A stretch of DNA of 15,014 nt from positions 1-15,014 of the forward strand of contig URIY01000039.1 of the NCBI GenBank assembly GCA_900547995.1, written 5' to 3'. The notes beneath the pieces were generated by a model. The model ran no database searches. It saw only the letters and a program-made list of their open reading frames with translations, and was not told the DNA's origin. Positions 5,991 to 12,704 of this stretch are shown in pieces (the first letter of the stretch is position 1; every line of letters begins with the position of its first letter). The DNA comes from an uncultured Mycoplasmatota bacterium (GTDB lineage: Bacteria > Bacillota_I > Bacilli_A > RF39 > UBA660). Both the position numbers and the translations under genes were made by a program.

Positions 5991-6389
5991 GATTATATAT
6001 CCAATAATTAATAATAAGAGTATTCCACTTCCACCAATTATGTATTTACTAAAACTATTTTTTTCTTTAGTTATTTGTACAACATTGTCTTCATCTTCGT
6101 TAATCTTAATAACATATTCTCCTTCGGATTTAGAATAAGAATATTCAGATCTAGCATATCTTGCTAAATATTCAGGATCTTTTAATTTTTCTATTTCATT
6201 TTTTAAATCATCAGCATTTTCTTTTAATTCTAATAATTGATTTTCTAAATTTGTTTTTTCATTTTTTAAATTTTTAATATTCATAGTATAAGTAATTAAA
6301 GTCGAAAAAAACCATATGATTGCAACAATGGATAGAGAACCAAAAACAATTAGTCTTCTTTTTGCAAGTTTCTTATTTTTCTTAGACAT
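5982..6389 (-). CDS. divIC: Septum formation initiator DivIC (FtsB/DivIC family), with extra C-terminal membrane segment
   Basis: It is a divisome scaffold acting with FtsL and DivIB at the septum. The product is 135 aa: a basic N-terminus, TM1 at about 13-36, a Leu/Glu/Lys coiled coil at about 38-70, then the family signature KDPEYLARYARSEYSYSKSEGEYVIKI (70-96). Unusually, residues about 115-132 form a second strongly hydrophobic segment ending in KK, which would return the chain to the cytoplasm; known DivIC/FtsB proteins have a single TM. ATG 6389 has the AGGTGAT ribosome site (6393-6399); the upstream GTG at 6398 lies inside that site and is rejected. It lies directly after yabQ, as in Bacillus, but has its own promoter. 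Confidence 0.9.
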   Translation of the reverse strand: MSKKNKKLAKRRLIVFGSLSIVAIIWFFSTLITYTMNIKNLKNEKTNLENQLLELKENADDLKNEIEKLKDPEYLARYARSEYSYSKSEGEYVIKINEDEDNVVQITKEKNSFSKYIIGGSGILLLLIIGYIIKK

Positions 6390-6413
6390 AATAATCACCT
6401 ACTATTATAGATA

Positions 6414-6442
6414 ATTATATCACTTGTTTTTCTTTTTTTCAA
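6414..6442 (-). promoter_or_regulatory. divIC promoter inside the 3' end of yabQ
   Basis: Minus-strand TTGAAA (-35, 5/6, at 6437-6442), a 17-bp spacer and TGATATAAT (extended -10, 6414-6422). The TGA stop of yabQ (6420-6422) supplies the TG of the extended -10. This lets vegetative cells express divIC without the sporulation genes upstream. Confidence 0.8.
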
Positions 6443-6707
6443 TTAGTTTAAAAACTAAATTATGAATAATAAAACCTACAATAATTAATATCAGTGAATA
6501 TATATGAAGAATACCATAACAAATTTTTTGTATTCCATAAAAATATGTTATGACACTAATGATTGTACAAATAATAGTTGATATATATTTAATAATTATA
6601 TTTTTATGGTGTAATAATTTATAATTTAAATCTAAAAATAAAGAGAAAATAAGACCATATATTAATGAAAAAAAGATTAAATTAATTTGTATATTTAATT
6701 TGATCAT
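6420..6707 (-). CDS. yabQ: Spore cortex biosynthesis protein YabQ family
   Basis: YabQ is a mother-cell membrane protein needed for cortex formation in Bacillus; its biochemical role is unknown. The product is 95 aa with three membrane segments at about 9-26, 39-60 and 68-88 and a Lys-rich tail. The N-terminal IQINLIFFSLIYGLIFSLFLDLNYKL resembles the YabQ start (short membrane entry, then 'G..fgl.fDl.r'). It is much shorter than the roughly 200-aa Bacillus protein. Sequence similarity alone is modest; position between yabP and divIC makes the call firm. Its ATG overlaps the yabP stop (ATGA, 6704-6707) with no ribosome site, so it depends on translation of yabP. Confidence 0.82.
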   Translation of the reverse strand: MIKLNIQINLIFFSLIYGLIFSLFLDLNYKLLHHKNIIIKYISTIICTIISVITYFYGIQKICYGILHIYSLILIIVGFIIHNLVFKLIEKKKNK

Positions 6708-6997
6708 TTAAACAATTTACTAAATAAATTTTCATCTTTATCTTTTTTATTAGGACCTTCCATATAGGTTAAACTATTTACTCTTCCTTTAATTGATACA
6801 TTGCCTTGAAAGGTATCTAGTTTTACAATTTCTAGTTCTTCACCCTTAATATCAATATAACCCATATTAGTTTCCATTAAAAATTCTTCATTATCAAAAC
6901 TATCTATTTTTTTTACACCACTAATAAGTAAATTTTTCCTTTCATTTATTGTTACAGCATGACTTAAAGTAGAAAAATTTGTATCAATCTTGTCCAT
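6704..6997 (-). CDS. yabP: Sporulation protein YabP
   Basis: The product is 97 aa, the family length. The YabP pattern is clear: HAVTINERKNLLISGVKKIDSFD (13-35), NEEFLMETNMGYIDIKGEELEI (36-57), and a closing QGNVSIKGRVNSLTYME (64-80), followed by a short charged tail. YabP is a mother-cell protein required for cortex formation in Bacillus, acting with YabQ. The ATG at 6997 has a good AAAGGAGC ribosome site about 7 nt upstream. It overlaps yabQ by 4 bases, so the pair is co-translated. A sigma-E-like promoter lies in the gap to the preceding gene. Confidence 0.92.
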   Translation of the reverse strand: MDKIDTNFSTLSHAVTINERKNLLISGVKKIDSFDNEEFLMETNMGYIDIKGEELEIVKLDTFQGNVSIKGRVNSLTYMEGPNKKDKDENLFSKLFK

Positions 6998-7019
6998 ATA
7001 TTGCTCCTTTCATTTATAC

Positions 7020-7048
7020 ATAATATGAAAGATAACTTAAATATATGC
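7020..7048 (-). promoter_or_regulatory. Candidate sigma-E-type promoter of yabP-yabQ
   Basis: On the minus strand GCATATA (7042-7048) fits the sigma-E -35 (kmATATT) at 6 of 7 positions. After a 14-bp spacer, CATATTAT (7020-7027) fits the -10 (CATACAnT) at 6 of 8. Spacing is right for sigma-E and wrong for sigma-A. The low GC weakens the statistics, but Bacillus yabP is mother-cell expressed. Confidence 0.5.
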
Positions 7049-8317
7049 TTATTTATAAATAGTATATGAAATAACATTACTGTTTTTCTTTATATATTCT
7101 GTAGCTAGGTAATCATAGTAAGTTCCTGGTGTAATAATTCCATTTATTTTTAATATATCTATTCCTGATGCACCTAAAATAGAATCAACAAGAAGAACAC
7201 AATTAGTACCTAAAACAAAATAGGTTTTAAATTTACCACTTTTAAATTTATAAAATTGAGGCTGTGTTTCTCTATATAATCTTACTGCATAAAAATCTTT
7301 TTTAGAAGGTTTTTCTTGTGCTAAGATACTAGGTATATTCCATTCATATGTATTTTCTTTAATTTTCTTTATTTTATTTCTTACAGCTTTAATTTGTTTA
7401 TCAGTTAGTTTTAATCCAAAACCAAATAATGTTTTTTTACTATTCTTTTGACAAAATTCAATATATTTTTCTTTATTTGGAGTTGTAAATAAGACACCAT
7501 CACCAATTGATTCAAATACTCTAATAGAGTGATAATCATAATTACCATAAGATATTATTTCATTATCAAAATATAAATCAGCATGACCCATAGCTCCAAA
7601 ACCATCTTTGGTTACATGAATAAAAATCTCAATGTCAGGTTTATTATCTTTAGAAATATTTTTTCTATTTTTATATTCAATTTCAATATCTTTATTTATT
7701 TCCTGTAAAATACTATGAGGAATTAATACACTTAGGAAAACAGGTAAAGTAATTTTAATTTTTCTTTTTAAATTATCCTTTTTATGTTTAGGTATTACTT
7801 GAAAAATAAAATCGGTAAATTGACTTATACCAAGTAAGATAAAATAAATACTTATAATAGTAATAATAGTATCTAATCTAACAAGTGGTAAAAATATGCA
7901 AGATAATCCAAATACTAAATAAAAAATAAATATTATTAATTCTATGAGTCTTCCTCTAACTTTATTCTTTTTTAAAATAATATAATTAATTAGTTTTACA
8001 GTAGCATTAAATAAAATATAAAGTCCAAAAATAATAGAAAAAATAGATAATGGAATATTTGGAATGACAACAAAAATAATAGGAATAATAGTATTTAATA
8101 AAATTTGTATTATAATTCCTATTTTTTTCTCTTTTTGATATTTTTTGGTTATTAATTTTAATAAGTTAGATGCAGCATAAATAATAAGTATAATAGATAT
8201 TAAATAGATTACTAAAAATAATAATTTAATATTTAAAGTAAGTAATAATATTCCAAGGGTAATTGATAATAAACTTATTAGAAGTGTGCTATAACAATTT
8301 AAATATTTTTTATACAT
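7049..8317 (-). CDS. HdeD/DUF308-like membrane protein with a permuted papain-like (LRAT/DUF4105-type) C-terminal domain
   Basis: I do not recognise the whole protein. It has 422 aa. Residues 9-175 hold about six hydrophobic helices in HdeD/DUF308 style (paired helices with SIILIIYAASNLLKL, GLYILFNATVKLI and YFILLGISQFTDF repeats), and a further hydrophobic stretch lies at about 188-200. Residues 228-410 are soluble. GAMGHADLYFDNEIISYGN (His245) and YFVLGTNCVLLVDSIL (Cys373) have the His-first, Cys-later order of circularly permuted NlpC/P60-type papain folds (LRAT, PPPDE, DUF4105). His245 and Cys373 would be the catalytic pair, acting as a thiol hydrolase or acyltransferase; this is inference. 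The ribosome site AAGGAAGAT supports ATG 8317. It lies between the class A PBP and yabP on the same strand. Confidence 0.6.
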   Translation of the reverse strand: MYKKYLNCYSTLLISLLSITLGILLLTLNIKLLFLVIYLISIILIIYAASNLLKLITKKYQKEKKIGIIIQILLNTIIPIIFVVIPNIPLSIFSIIFGLYILFNATVKLINYIILKKNKVRGRLIELIIFIFYLVFGLSCIFLPLVRLDTIITIISIYFILLGISQFTDFIFQVIPKHKKDNLKRKIKITLPVFLSVLIPHSILQEINKDIEIEYKNRKNISKDNKPDIEIFIHVTKDGFGAMGHADLYFDNEIISYGNYDYHSIRVFESIGDGVLFTTPNKEKYIEFCQKNSKKTLFGFGLKLTDKQIKAVRNKIKKIKENTYEWNIPSILAQEKPSKKDFYAVRLYRETQPQFYKFKSGKFKTYFVLGTNCVLLVDSILGASGIDILKINGIITPGTYYDYLATEYIKKNSNVISYTIYK

Positions 8318-8340
8318 AAAATCTTCCTTTTTATGTATTT

Positions 8341-8369
8341 ATTATATAATTAAATATCTTATTTTACAA
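8341..8369 (-). promoter_or_regulatory. Promoter of the papain-like membrane protein
   Basis: Minus-strand TTGTAA (8364-8369), a 17-bp spacer and a perfect TATAAT (8341-8346), 24-29 bp before ATG 8317. I see no hairpin between the PBP stop and this promoter, so read-through from the PBP is also possible. Confidence 0.6.
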
Positions 8370-8376
8370 GGGATAA

Positions 8377-10326
8377 TTATTCTACTTCTTTAATGGTAGG
8401 AAGTAAGTCATCTAAATCATAATCTTCATATGGCTCTGTACCTTTTATGTAATAAAACATTCTTTTATTTTTACCATTTGATGGCTCACCACTTATAGGA
8501 TCAACAAGCATACCAACTACATTAGATGGCATTTCATACCATGTACTTTTGGAATCTTTTAGACTACTTTCCATTGCATCAATCCACATATTTTTGATAG
8601 CAAGCCCATCAGCAGGAATAGTTGGTTTATTGTCATCATATCCAACCCATGCGCCAATAATTAAATCTTTATTATAACCAAAAATAAGATGATCAGTATC
8701 AGTTGTACCTGTTTTGACAGCATATTTTCTACTCATTTTTCCAGCTATGACAGCACACGTAGGGTAAGTATAATCAATAAATTCACTTGCATATGTACTT
8801 GTTAGTAATTCATTCATAATATAAACTAAACTCTTATTTAAAATATTATCAGGCTCTTCATTAAATTCATATAAAACATTACCATCCATATCTTCAACTT
8901 TCGTAATTAAATGAGGGGTAACTTTATAGCCTTCATTAGCAAAAGTGGCATATGCGTTTAACATTTCAATTAAATTTATATCTTGAGATCCAAGTGCAAG
9001 AGATGGAACGGGCTCTAATTTAGCTGTAATTCCTAATCTTTTAGCCATATCAACAAGAGCATCTTCACCTAAAAATAAATGTGTTTTAACGGCATATATA
9101 TTATCTGATAGAGCAATAGCAGCAGCCATAGTAATGGGTTTATTAGGGTATTTATCACCATAGTTTTGGGGACTATATGTTTTGTCTTCACTAAAAGTAA
9201 AAGTCGTTTTAGCACTTTTAAAAGTTGTTGATGCTGTAAAACCATTTTCAAGTGCTGCATAGTATAGTAGTGGTTTCATTGTAGAGCCTACAGGACGTTT
9301 TGCAGATGTAGCACGATTAAACTGACTAGTCGCATAATCTCTACCACCAATGAGTCCTAATATTTCTCCATTACTTGGATTCATAGCCACACTTGCAACT
9401 TGTATATCTTGATTATTTTTTAAATTGTTAATCATACTTTCTTCCATATTTTTTTGAATATTATAGTCATAAGTTGTATATATTTTAAGTCCACCTGTTT
9501 TAAGAAGTGAAGAAGGTATGCTTTTAATACTTTGTAGTTCATCATAAACGGCATCTTCAAAATATTTTTGTGTAATTAGTGATGTAGAATCTTTTTTACC
9601 GTGATAAACTAATTCTTCATTATATGCTTTATCCATTTCTTCTTTAGTTATGTAGTTGTTATTTACCATTGCTTCTAGAATTAAATATTGTCTGTCTTTA
9701 GCAGCCTTTTCATCAATAAAAGGAGAATACCTAGATGGCCATTTAGGTATACCTGCTAGCATAGAAGCTTCGGCTAGTGTTAAATCAGATGCACTTTTAT
9801 TAAAATAATATTTAGAAGCATTTTCGATGCCAAAAACTCCACCATAATTAATTGTATTTAAATAACCCTCTAGTATTTCGTCTTTGGAATAGTGAGCCTC
9901 TAATCTAACTGTAAGTTTGGCTTCTTCAATTTTTCTTTCCCACGTTTTTCCAAAATCTAAAAATAAGTTTTTAGCGTATTGTTGAGTAATTGTTGATGCT
10001 CCTTGTAGGTTTTGTCTATTAATCGCATTTATATATAGCGATTTTATAATTCTAAGAAAATCAAAACCTTGATGTTTATAAAAATTTTTATCCTCAATTG
10101 CAATTGTTGCATTAATCAAATCATCAGATATTTTTTCTAAACTAATCCAATCATCATTGGAACCAGAAAATAAATTATTGTTTTTGTCATATAAATAATA
10201 ACTATTTGCAATACTAATATTAAGTTTTGGTTTCATTACAGCATAAAAACATATACAAGTGTAACAAATAAGTATTATAATATAAAAGGATATAGATAAT
10301 TTCCATAATAATTTTAAAAATTTCAT
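8377..10326 (-). CDS. Class A penicillin-binding protein (bifunctional transglycosylase/transpeptidase)
   Basis: It polymerises lipid II and cross-links peptidoglycan on the outer face of the membrane. The product is 649 aa with a membrane anchor at about 10-30. The GT51 domain spans about 60-225: IEDKNFYKHQG with catalytic Glu78, GASTITQQ (109-116) and RKIEEAKLTVRLE (131-143). The transpeptidase domain spans about 305-590: SxxK as Ser348-T-M-Lys351 (GSTMKP), SDN at 407-409 and KTGT at 538-541. All catalytic motifs are present. The short acidic C-terminal tail carries no PASTA domain, although the divergent neighbour does. The ribosome site GGAGGAT supports ATG 10326. It is closest to the PBP1a/PonA or PBP1b/2c-like groups; I do not choose between them. 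Confidence 0.95.
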   Translation of the reverse strand: MKFLKLLWKLSISFYIIILICYTCICFYAVMKPKLNISIANSYYLYDKNNNLFSGSNDDWISLEKISDDLINATIAIEDKNFYKHQGFDFLRIIKSLYINAINRQNLQGASTITQQYAKNLFLDFGKTWERKIEEAKLTVRLEAHYSKDEILEGYLNTINYGGVFGIENASKYYFNKSASDLTLAEASMLAGIPKWPSRYSPFIDEKAAKDRQYLILEAMVNNNYITKEEMDKAYNEELVYHGKKDSTSLITQKYFEDAVYDELQSIKSIPSSLLKTGGLKIYTTYDYNIQKNMEESMINNLKNNQDIQVASVAMNPSNGEILGLIGGRDYATSQFNRATSAKRPVGSTMKPLLYYAALENGFTASTTFKSAKTTFTFSEDKTYSPQNYGDKYPNKPITMAAAIALSDNIYAVKTHLFLGEDALVDMAKRLGITAKLEPVPSLALGSQDINLIEMLNAYATFANEGYKVTPHLITKVEDMDGNVLYEFNEEPDNILNKSLVYIMNELLTSTYASEFIDYTYPTCAVIAGKMSRKYAVKTGTTDTDHLIFGYNKDLIIGAWVGYDDNKPTIPADGLAIKNMWIDAMESSLKDSKSTWYEMPSNVVGMLVDPISGEPSNGKNKRMFYYIKGTEPYEDYDLDDLLPTIKEVE

Positions 10327-10402
10327 ACTAATCCTCCAATCTAAATATTATTATTGGTTAATTTTGGAATAGTATGTGTTAAATTTAAAAAAAATAAAAA
10401 TT

Positions 10403-10408
10403 TATAAT
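10403..10408 (+). promoter_or_regulatory. Possible -10 of the deacetylase gene
   Basis: A perfect TATAAT sits 28-34 bp before ATG 10437 with no recognisable -35 and no TG extension. In this AT-rich gap it is only suggestive. Confidence 0.4.
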
Positions 10409-10436
10409 ATGGTTAGAATAATAAGTGGTGAGTTGT

Positions 10437-11657
10437 ATGAAAAAAATGTTAATTGGTTTAATTTTTATAGTTGTTGTTATGATTATACTTATCTTTAATA
10501 ATAAAAAGGATGAATTGATAATGCCTAATTTTTATAATAAAAATATTAAAGAAGTAGTGGAATTTACAACTAAATATAATCTTGATTTAGAAATAAATGA
10601 AGTATTTGATGATAGTATCATTAAGGATAATGTTACATGGCAGAATATTAAAAGTGATGAGACATTAAAAAAAGATACTAAAATTGTTGTATCTAAATCT
10701 AAGGGTAAGAATATGGAAAAACAATATAAGGAAAATAATGTAGATGAAAGTGGACTTATACCTGTTATGATGTATCACGGAATAGTTAATTTAAAGGATA
10801 GTGATACAGCATATACTGGTGGAAATGTCGATAAAGATGGATATACAAGAACAGCTGAATCATTTAGAAAAGATTTAGATTATTATTATAATGAAGGATA
10901 TAGAATGATTAGATTAGAAGATTATATTGATGGTAAAATTGATACAGAAATGGGTAAAAGTCCTATTGTTTTAACTTTTGATGATGGTCTTGAAAACAAT
11001 ATCAAAGTAACTGGTTTGGATAGTAATGGGAATATCATTATTGATCCAAATAGTGCCGTGGGAATATTAGAAGAATATAAAAAGAAATATCCTGATTATA
11101 ATGTAACAGCTACTTTTTTCATAAATGGGGGATTATTTAGACAAACTGAATATAATGAAAAAATATTAAATTGGTTAATAGATAATGGTTATGATATTGG
11201 TAATCATACATATACCCATGTAGATTTTACAACTGTAGATGAAAATAAAGCAACTCAGGAAGTTGGAAAAATGTACCAAAAATTAGATAGTATTATTAAA
11301 GATAAATATGTAAATATTGTTGCTTTGCCATTTGGCTCTCCATATGATGATGACCATAGTAATTTTAAGTATATTATAGAAGGAACATATAATGGCTATA
11401 AATATAATACAAAATCAACTTTAAGAGTAGGATGGGAAGCTAATTATAGTCCGTTTAGTAAAAGTTTCAATCCACAATTTATTAAACGTATAAGGGCATA
11501 TGATAATAATGGTGAAAATTTTGATATAAAGATGAATTTTAATCGTTTAAAAGAAACAAGATATATATCTGATGGTGATATAAATACAATTGTTATTCCA
11601 ACTGAGTATAAAGATTCTATTAAGAATGATACTAATAAACAAATAATAGTATACTAA
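10437..11657 (+). CDS. Membrane-anchored PASTA-polysaccharide deacetylase
   Basis: The product is 406 aa. An N-terminal membrane anchor spans about 4-21. Residues 27-88 are one PASTA domain (MPNFYNKNIKEVVEF ... TKIVVSKSKG), which in other proteins binds peptidoglycan or muropeptides. Residues about 105-390 are a NodB (carbohydrate esterase 4) domain: PVMMYHGI, TFDDG with Asp182/Asp183, HTYTH with His257 and His261 as metal ligands, and LPFGSP. An insert of roughly 40 residues with a DSNGNIIIDPNSA turn separates TFDDG from the TATFFING strand. It probably removes acetyl groups from wall glycans, which often gives lysozyme resistance. ATG 10437 is preferred, with GTGGTGA (10425-10431) as its ribosome site; upstream GTG codons lie within that site. 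It is divergent from the PBP. Confidence 0.9.
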   Translation: MKKMLIGLIFIVVVMIILIFNNKKDELIMPNFYNKNIKEVVEFTTKYNLDLEINEVFDDSIIKDNVTWQNIKSDETLKKDTKIVVSKSKGKNMEKQYKENNVDESGLIPVMMYHGIVNLKDSDTAYTGGNVDKDGYTRTAESFRKDLDYYYNEGYRMIRLEDYIDGKIDTEMGKSPIVLTFDDGLENNIKVTGLDSNGNIIIDPNSAVGILEEYKKKYPDYNVTATFFINGGLFRQTEYNEKILNWLIDNGYDIGNHTYTHVDFTTVDENKATQEVGKMYQKLDSIIKDKYVNIVALPFGSPYDDDHSNFKYIIEGTYNGYKYNTKSTLRVGWEANYSPFSKSFNPQFIKRIRAYDNNGENFDIKMNFNRLKETRYISDGDINTIVIPTEYKDSIKNDTNKQIIVY

Positions 11658-11689
11658 AAAACGTTATACCAAATTATAACGTTTTATTT
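11658..11689. terminator. Bidirectional terminator between the deacetylase and the unknown gene
   Basis: AAAACGTTATA-CCAAAT-TATAACGTTTT, a perfect 11-bp stem with a 6-nt loop. It is flanked by T-rich bases on the plus strand and by six Ts on the minus strand. It starts right after the deacetylase stop and contains the stop of the leftward gene (11674-11676). Confidence 0.9.
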
Positions 11690-12624
11690 ACATAACTATA
11701 ATATTTAACAAAATCATTTTTTTCTTGATCATCTTGTATTTCATCAACTATTTTATCTTCTTTACTTTCTATCTTTTGTCCTGAAAGCATATATGAAGTA
11801 TAAACATTTCCATCAATTCTTGTAATAGTTTTATTACTTGGTTCAGAATAATTAATTAATGAATTTATACCATTTTCAATATTAAAGGTAGTTAAAAATT
11901 TTTGATTATTTCTAGTTACTTCAATATATTCTGGATATTTATGGCATCTTTTAATGATTAATGAATTAATAGGCTTAACTATACTTTGCTCAATCTGATA
12001 ATAAACAATATTTAATAAATCATTTAATCCTAATTTTTTATAATTATCAATCTCAATGTTTTTTAAAACATAAGTATTTTTTCTTATACTATCAATTATA
12101 TTATTAATATAATATATATAAGTATCTGTATATTCTAATTTATTAGTAGTTAGTCCCGTTCTGACAAAAGAAATTTCTCTTTGTCTAGTTGATAATTTGT
12201 AATTGTCACTTATTATTTTTGATGTAATTGGGAAAAAATTTAAATTTGATATATTTATTGCTTGTTCAATTTTACCTATTTCACCACTTATAATAAAATT
12301 GTTTATTTCAAAATCATCTAAATCTAATTTTAGAAAGTTATATGGAGATGAAAATTCCGAATTAATTAAATTAGTAGGATTATTTCCACACAAATAATTA
12401 TTTCTAGTTTTATTAACAACAATACTTTTATATTTATATAGTGTAATAATATCCTTAATAGTTTTATAAATTATTCTTTTTAATTTGTTAGATGCTTTTA
12501 TTTCATCAGGTAAATTAATATGACTATATAATAAATTTAATTGTTCTAATAATTCTTCTTCACTAAGACTATCTATATTATCAATAATATTGTTAAATAT
12601 TAAACTAAAATCTAATGTATACAT
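11674..12624 (-). CDS. Uncharacterised protein, 316 aa
   Basis: I recognise no family. It has no signal peptide and no membrane segment, so it is probably cytoplasmic. It is rich in Ile/Asn/Leu/Lys with only two cysteines, and has predicted helices through the N-terminal third (DNIDSLSEEELLEQLNLL, then IKASNKLKRIIYKTIKDI). A middle part contains STRQREISFVRTGLTT; this and FNIENGINSL are the only distinctive stretches I can point to. The C-terminus is charged (Lys/Glu/Asp, about 285-305). ATG 12624 is chosen over an adjacent TTG at 12627 because the AAGGGGGAA ribosome site (12630-12638) spaces best with it. It has its own promoter and a shared terminator, so it appears monocistronic. Composition matches its neighbours, giving no sign of recent transfer. 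Confidence 0.75.
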   Translation of the reverse strand: MYTLDFSLIFNNIIDNIDSLSEEELLEQLNLLYSHINLPDEIKASNKLKRIIYKTIKDIITLYKYKSIVVNKTRNNYLCGNNPTNLINSEFSSPYNFLKLDLDDFEINNFIISGEIGKIEQAINISNLNFFPITSKIISDNYKLSTRQREISFVRTGLTTNKLEYTDTYIYYINNIIDSIRKNTYVLKNIEIDNYKKLGLNDLLNIVYYQIEQSIVKPINSLIIKRCHKYPEYIEVTRNNQKFLTTFNIENGINSLINYSEPSNKTITRIDGNVYTSYMLSGQKIESKEDKIVDEIQDDQEKNDFVKYYSYVNKTL

Positions 12625-12653
12625 CAAAATTCCCCCTTCTCTTTGGAAATATT

Positions 12654-12682
12654 ATGATACCGTATTTTATGAAAAAAAGCAA
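12654..12682 (-). promoter_or_regulatory. Promoter of the unknown gene, overlapping the upstream terminator
   Basis: Minus-strand TTGCTT (12677-12682), a 17-bp spacer and TATCAT (12654-12659, 5/6). The -35 box lies in the 3' arm and T-tract of the radical-SAM gene's terminator. Confidence 0.5.
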
Positions 12683-12704
12683 TATTTTTGTTAAAATATG
12701 CTTT
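12672..12704 (-). terminator. Intrinsic terminator of the radical-SAM gene
   Basis: On the minus strand AAAGCATATTTT pairs with AAAAATATTGCTTT, with one bulged base and a 3-nt loop, followed by seven Ts (12672-12678). The gene's stop (12703-12705) overlaps the base of the stem. Confidence 0.75.

Noticed and set aside
10335..10356. CCAAT/ATTGG inverted repeat before the PBP gene
   Set aside because: Only 5 bp match with a 12-bp AT spacer, and one arm includes the PBP ribosome site; likely chance.
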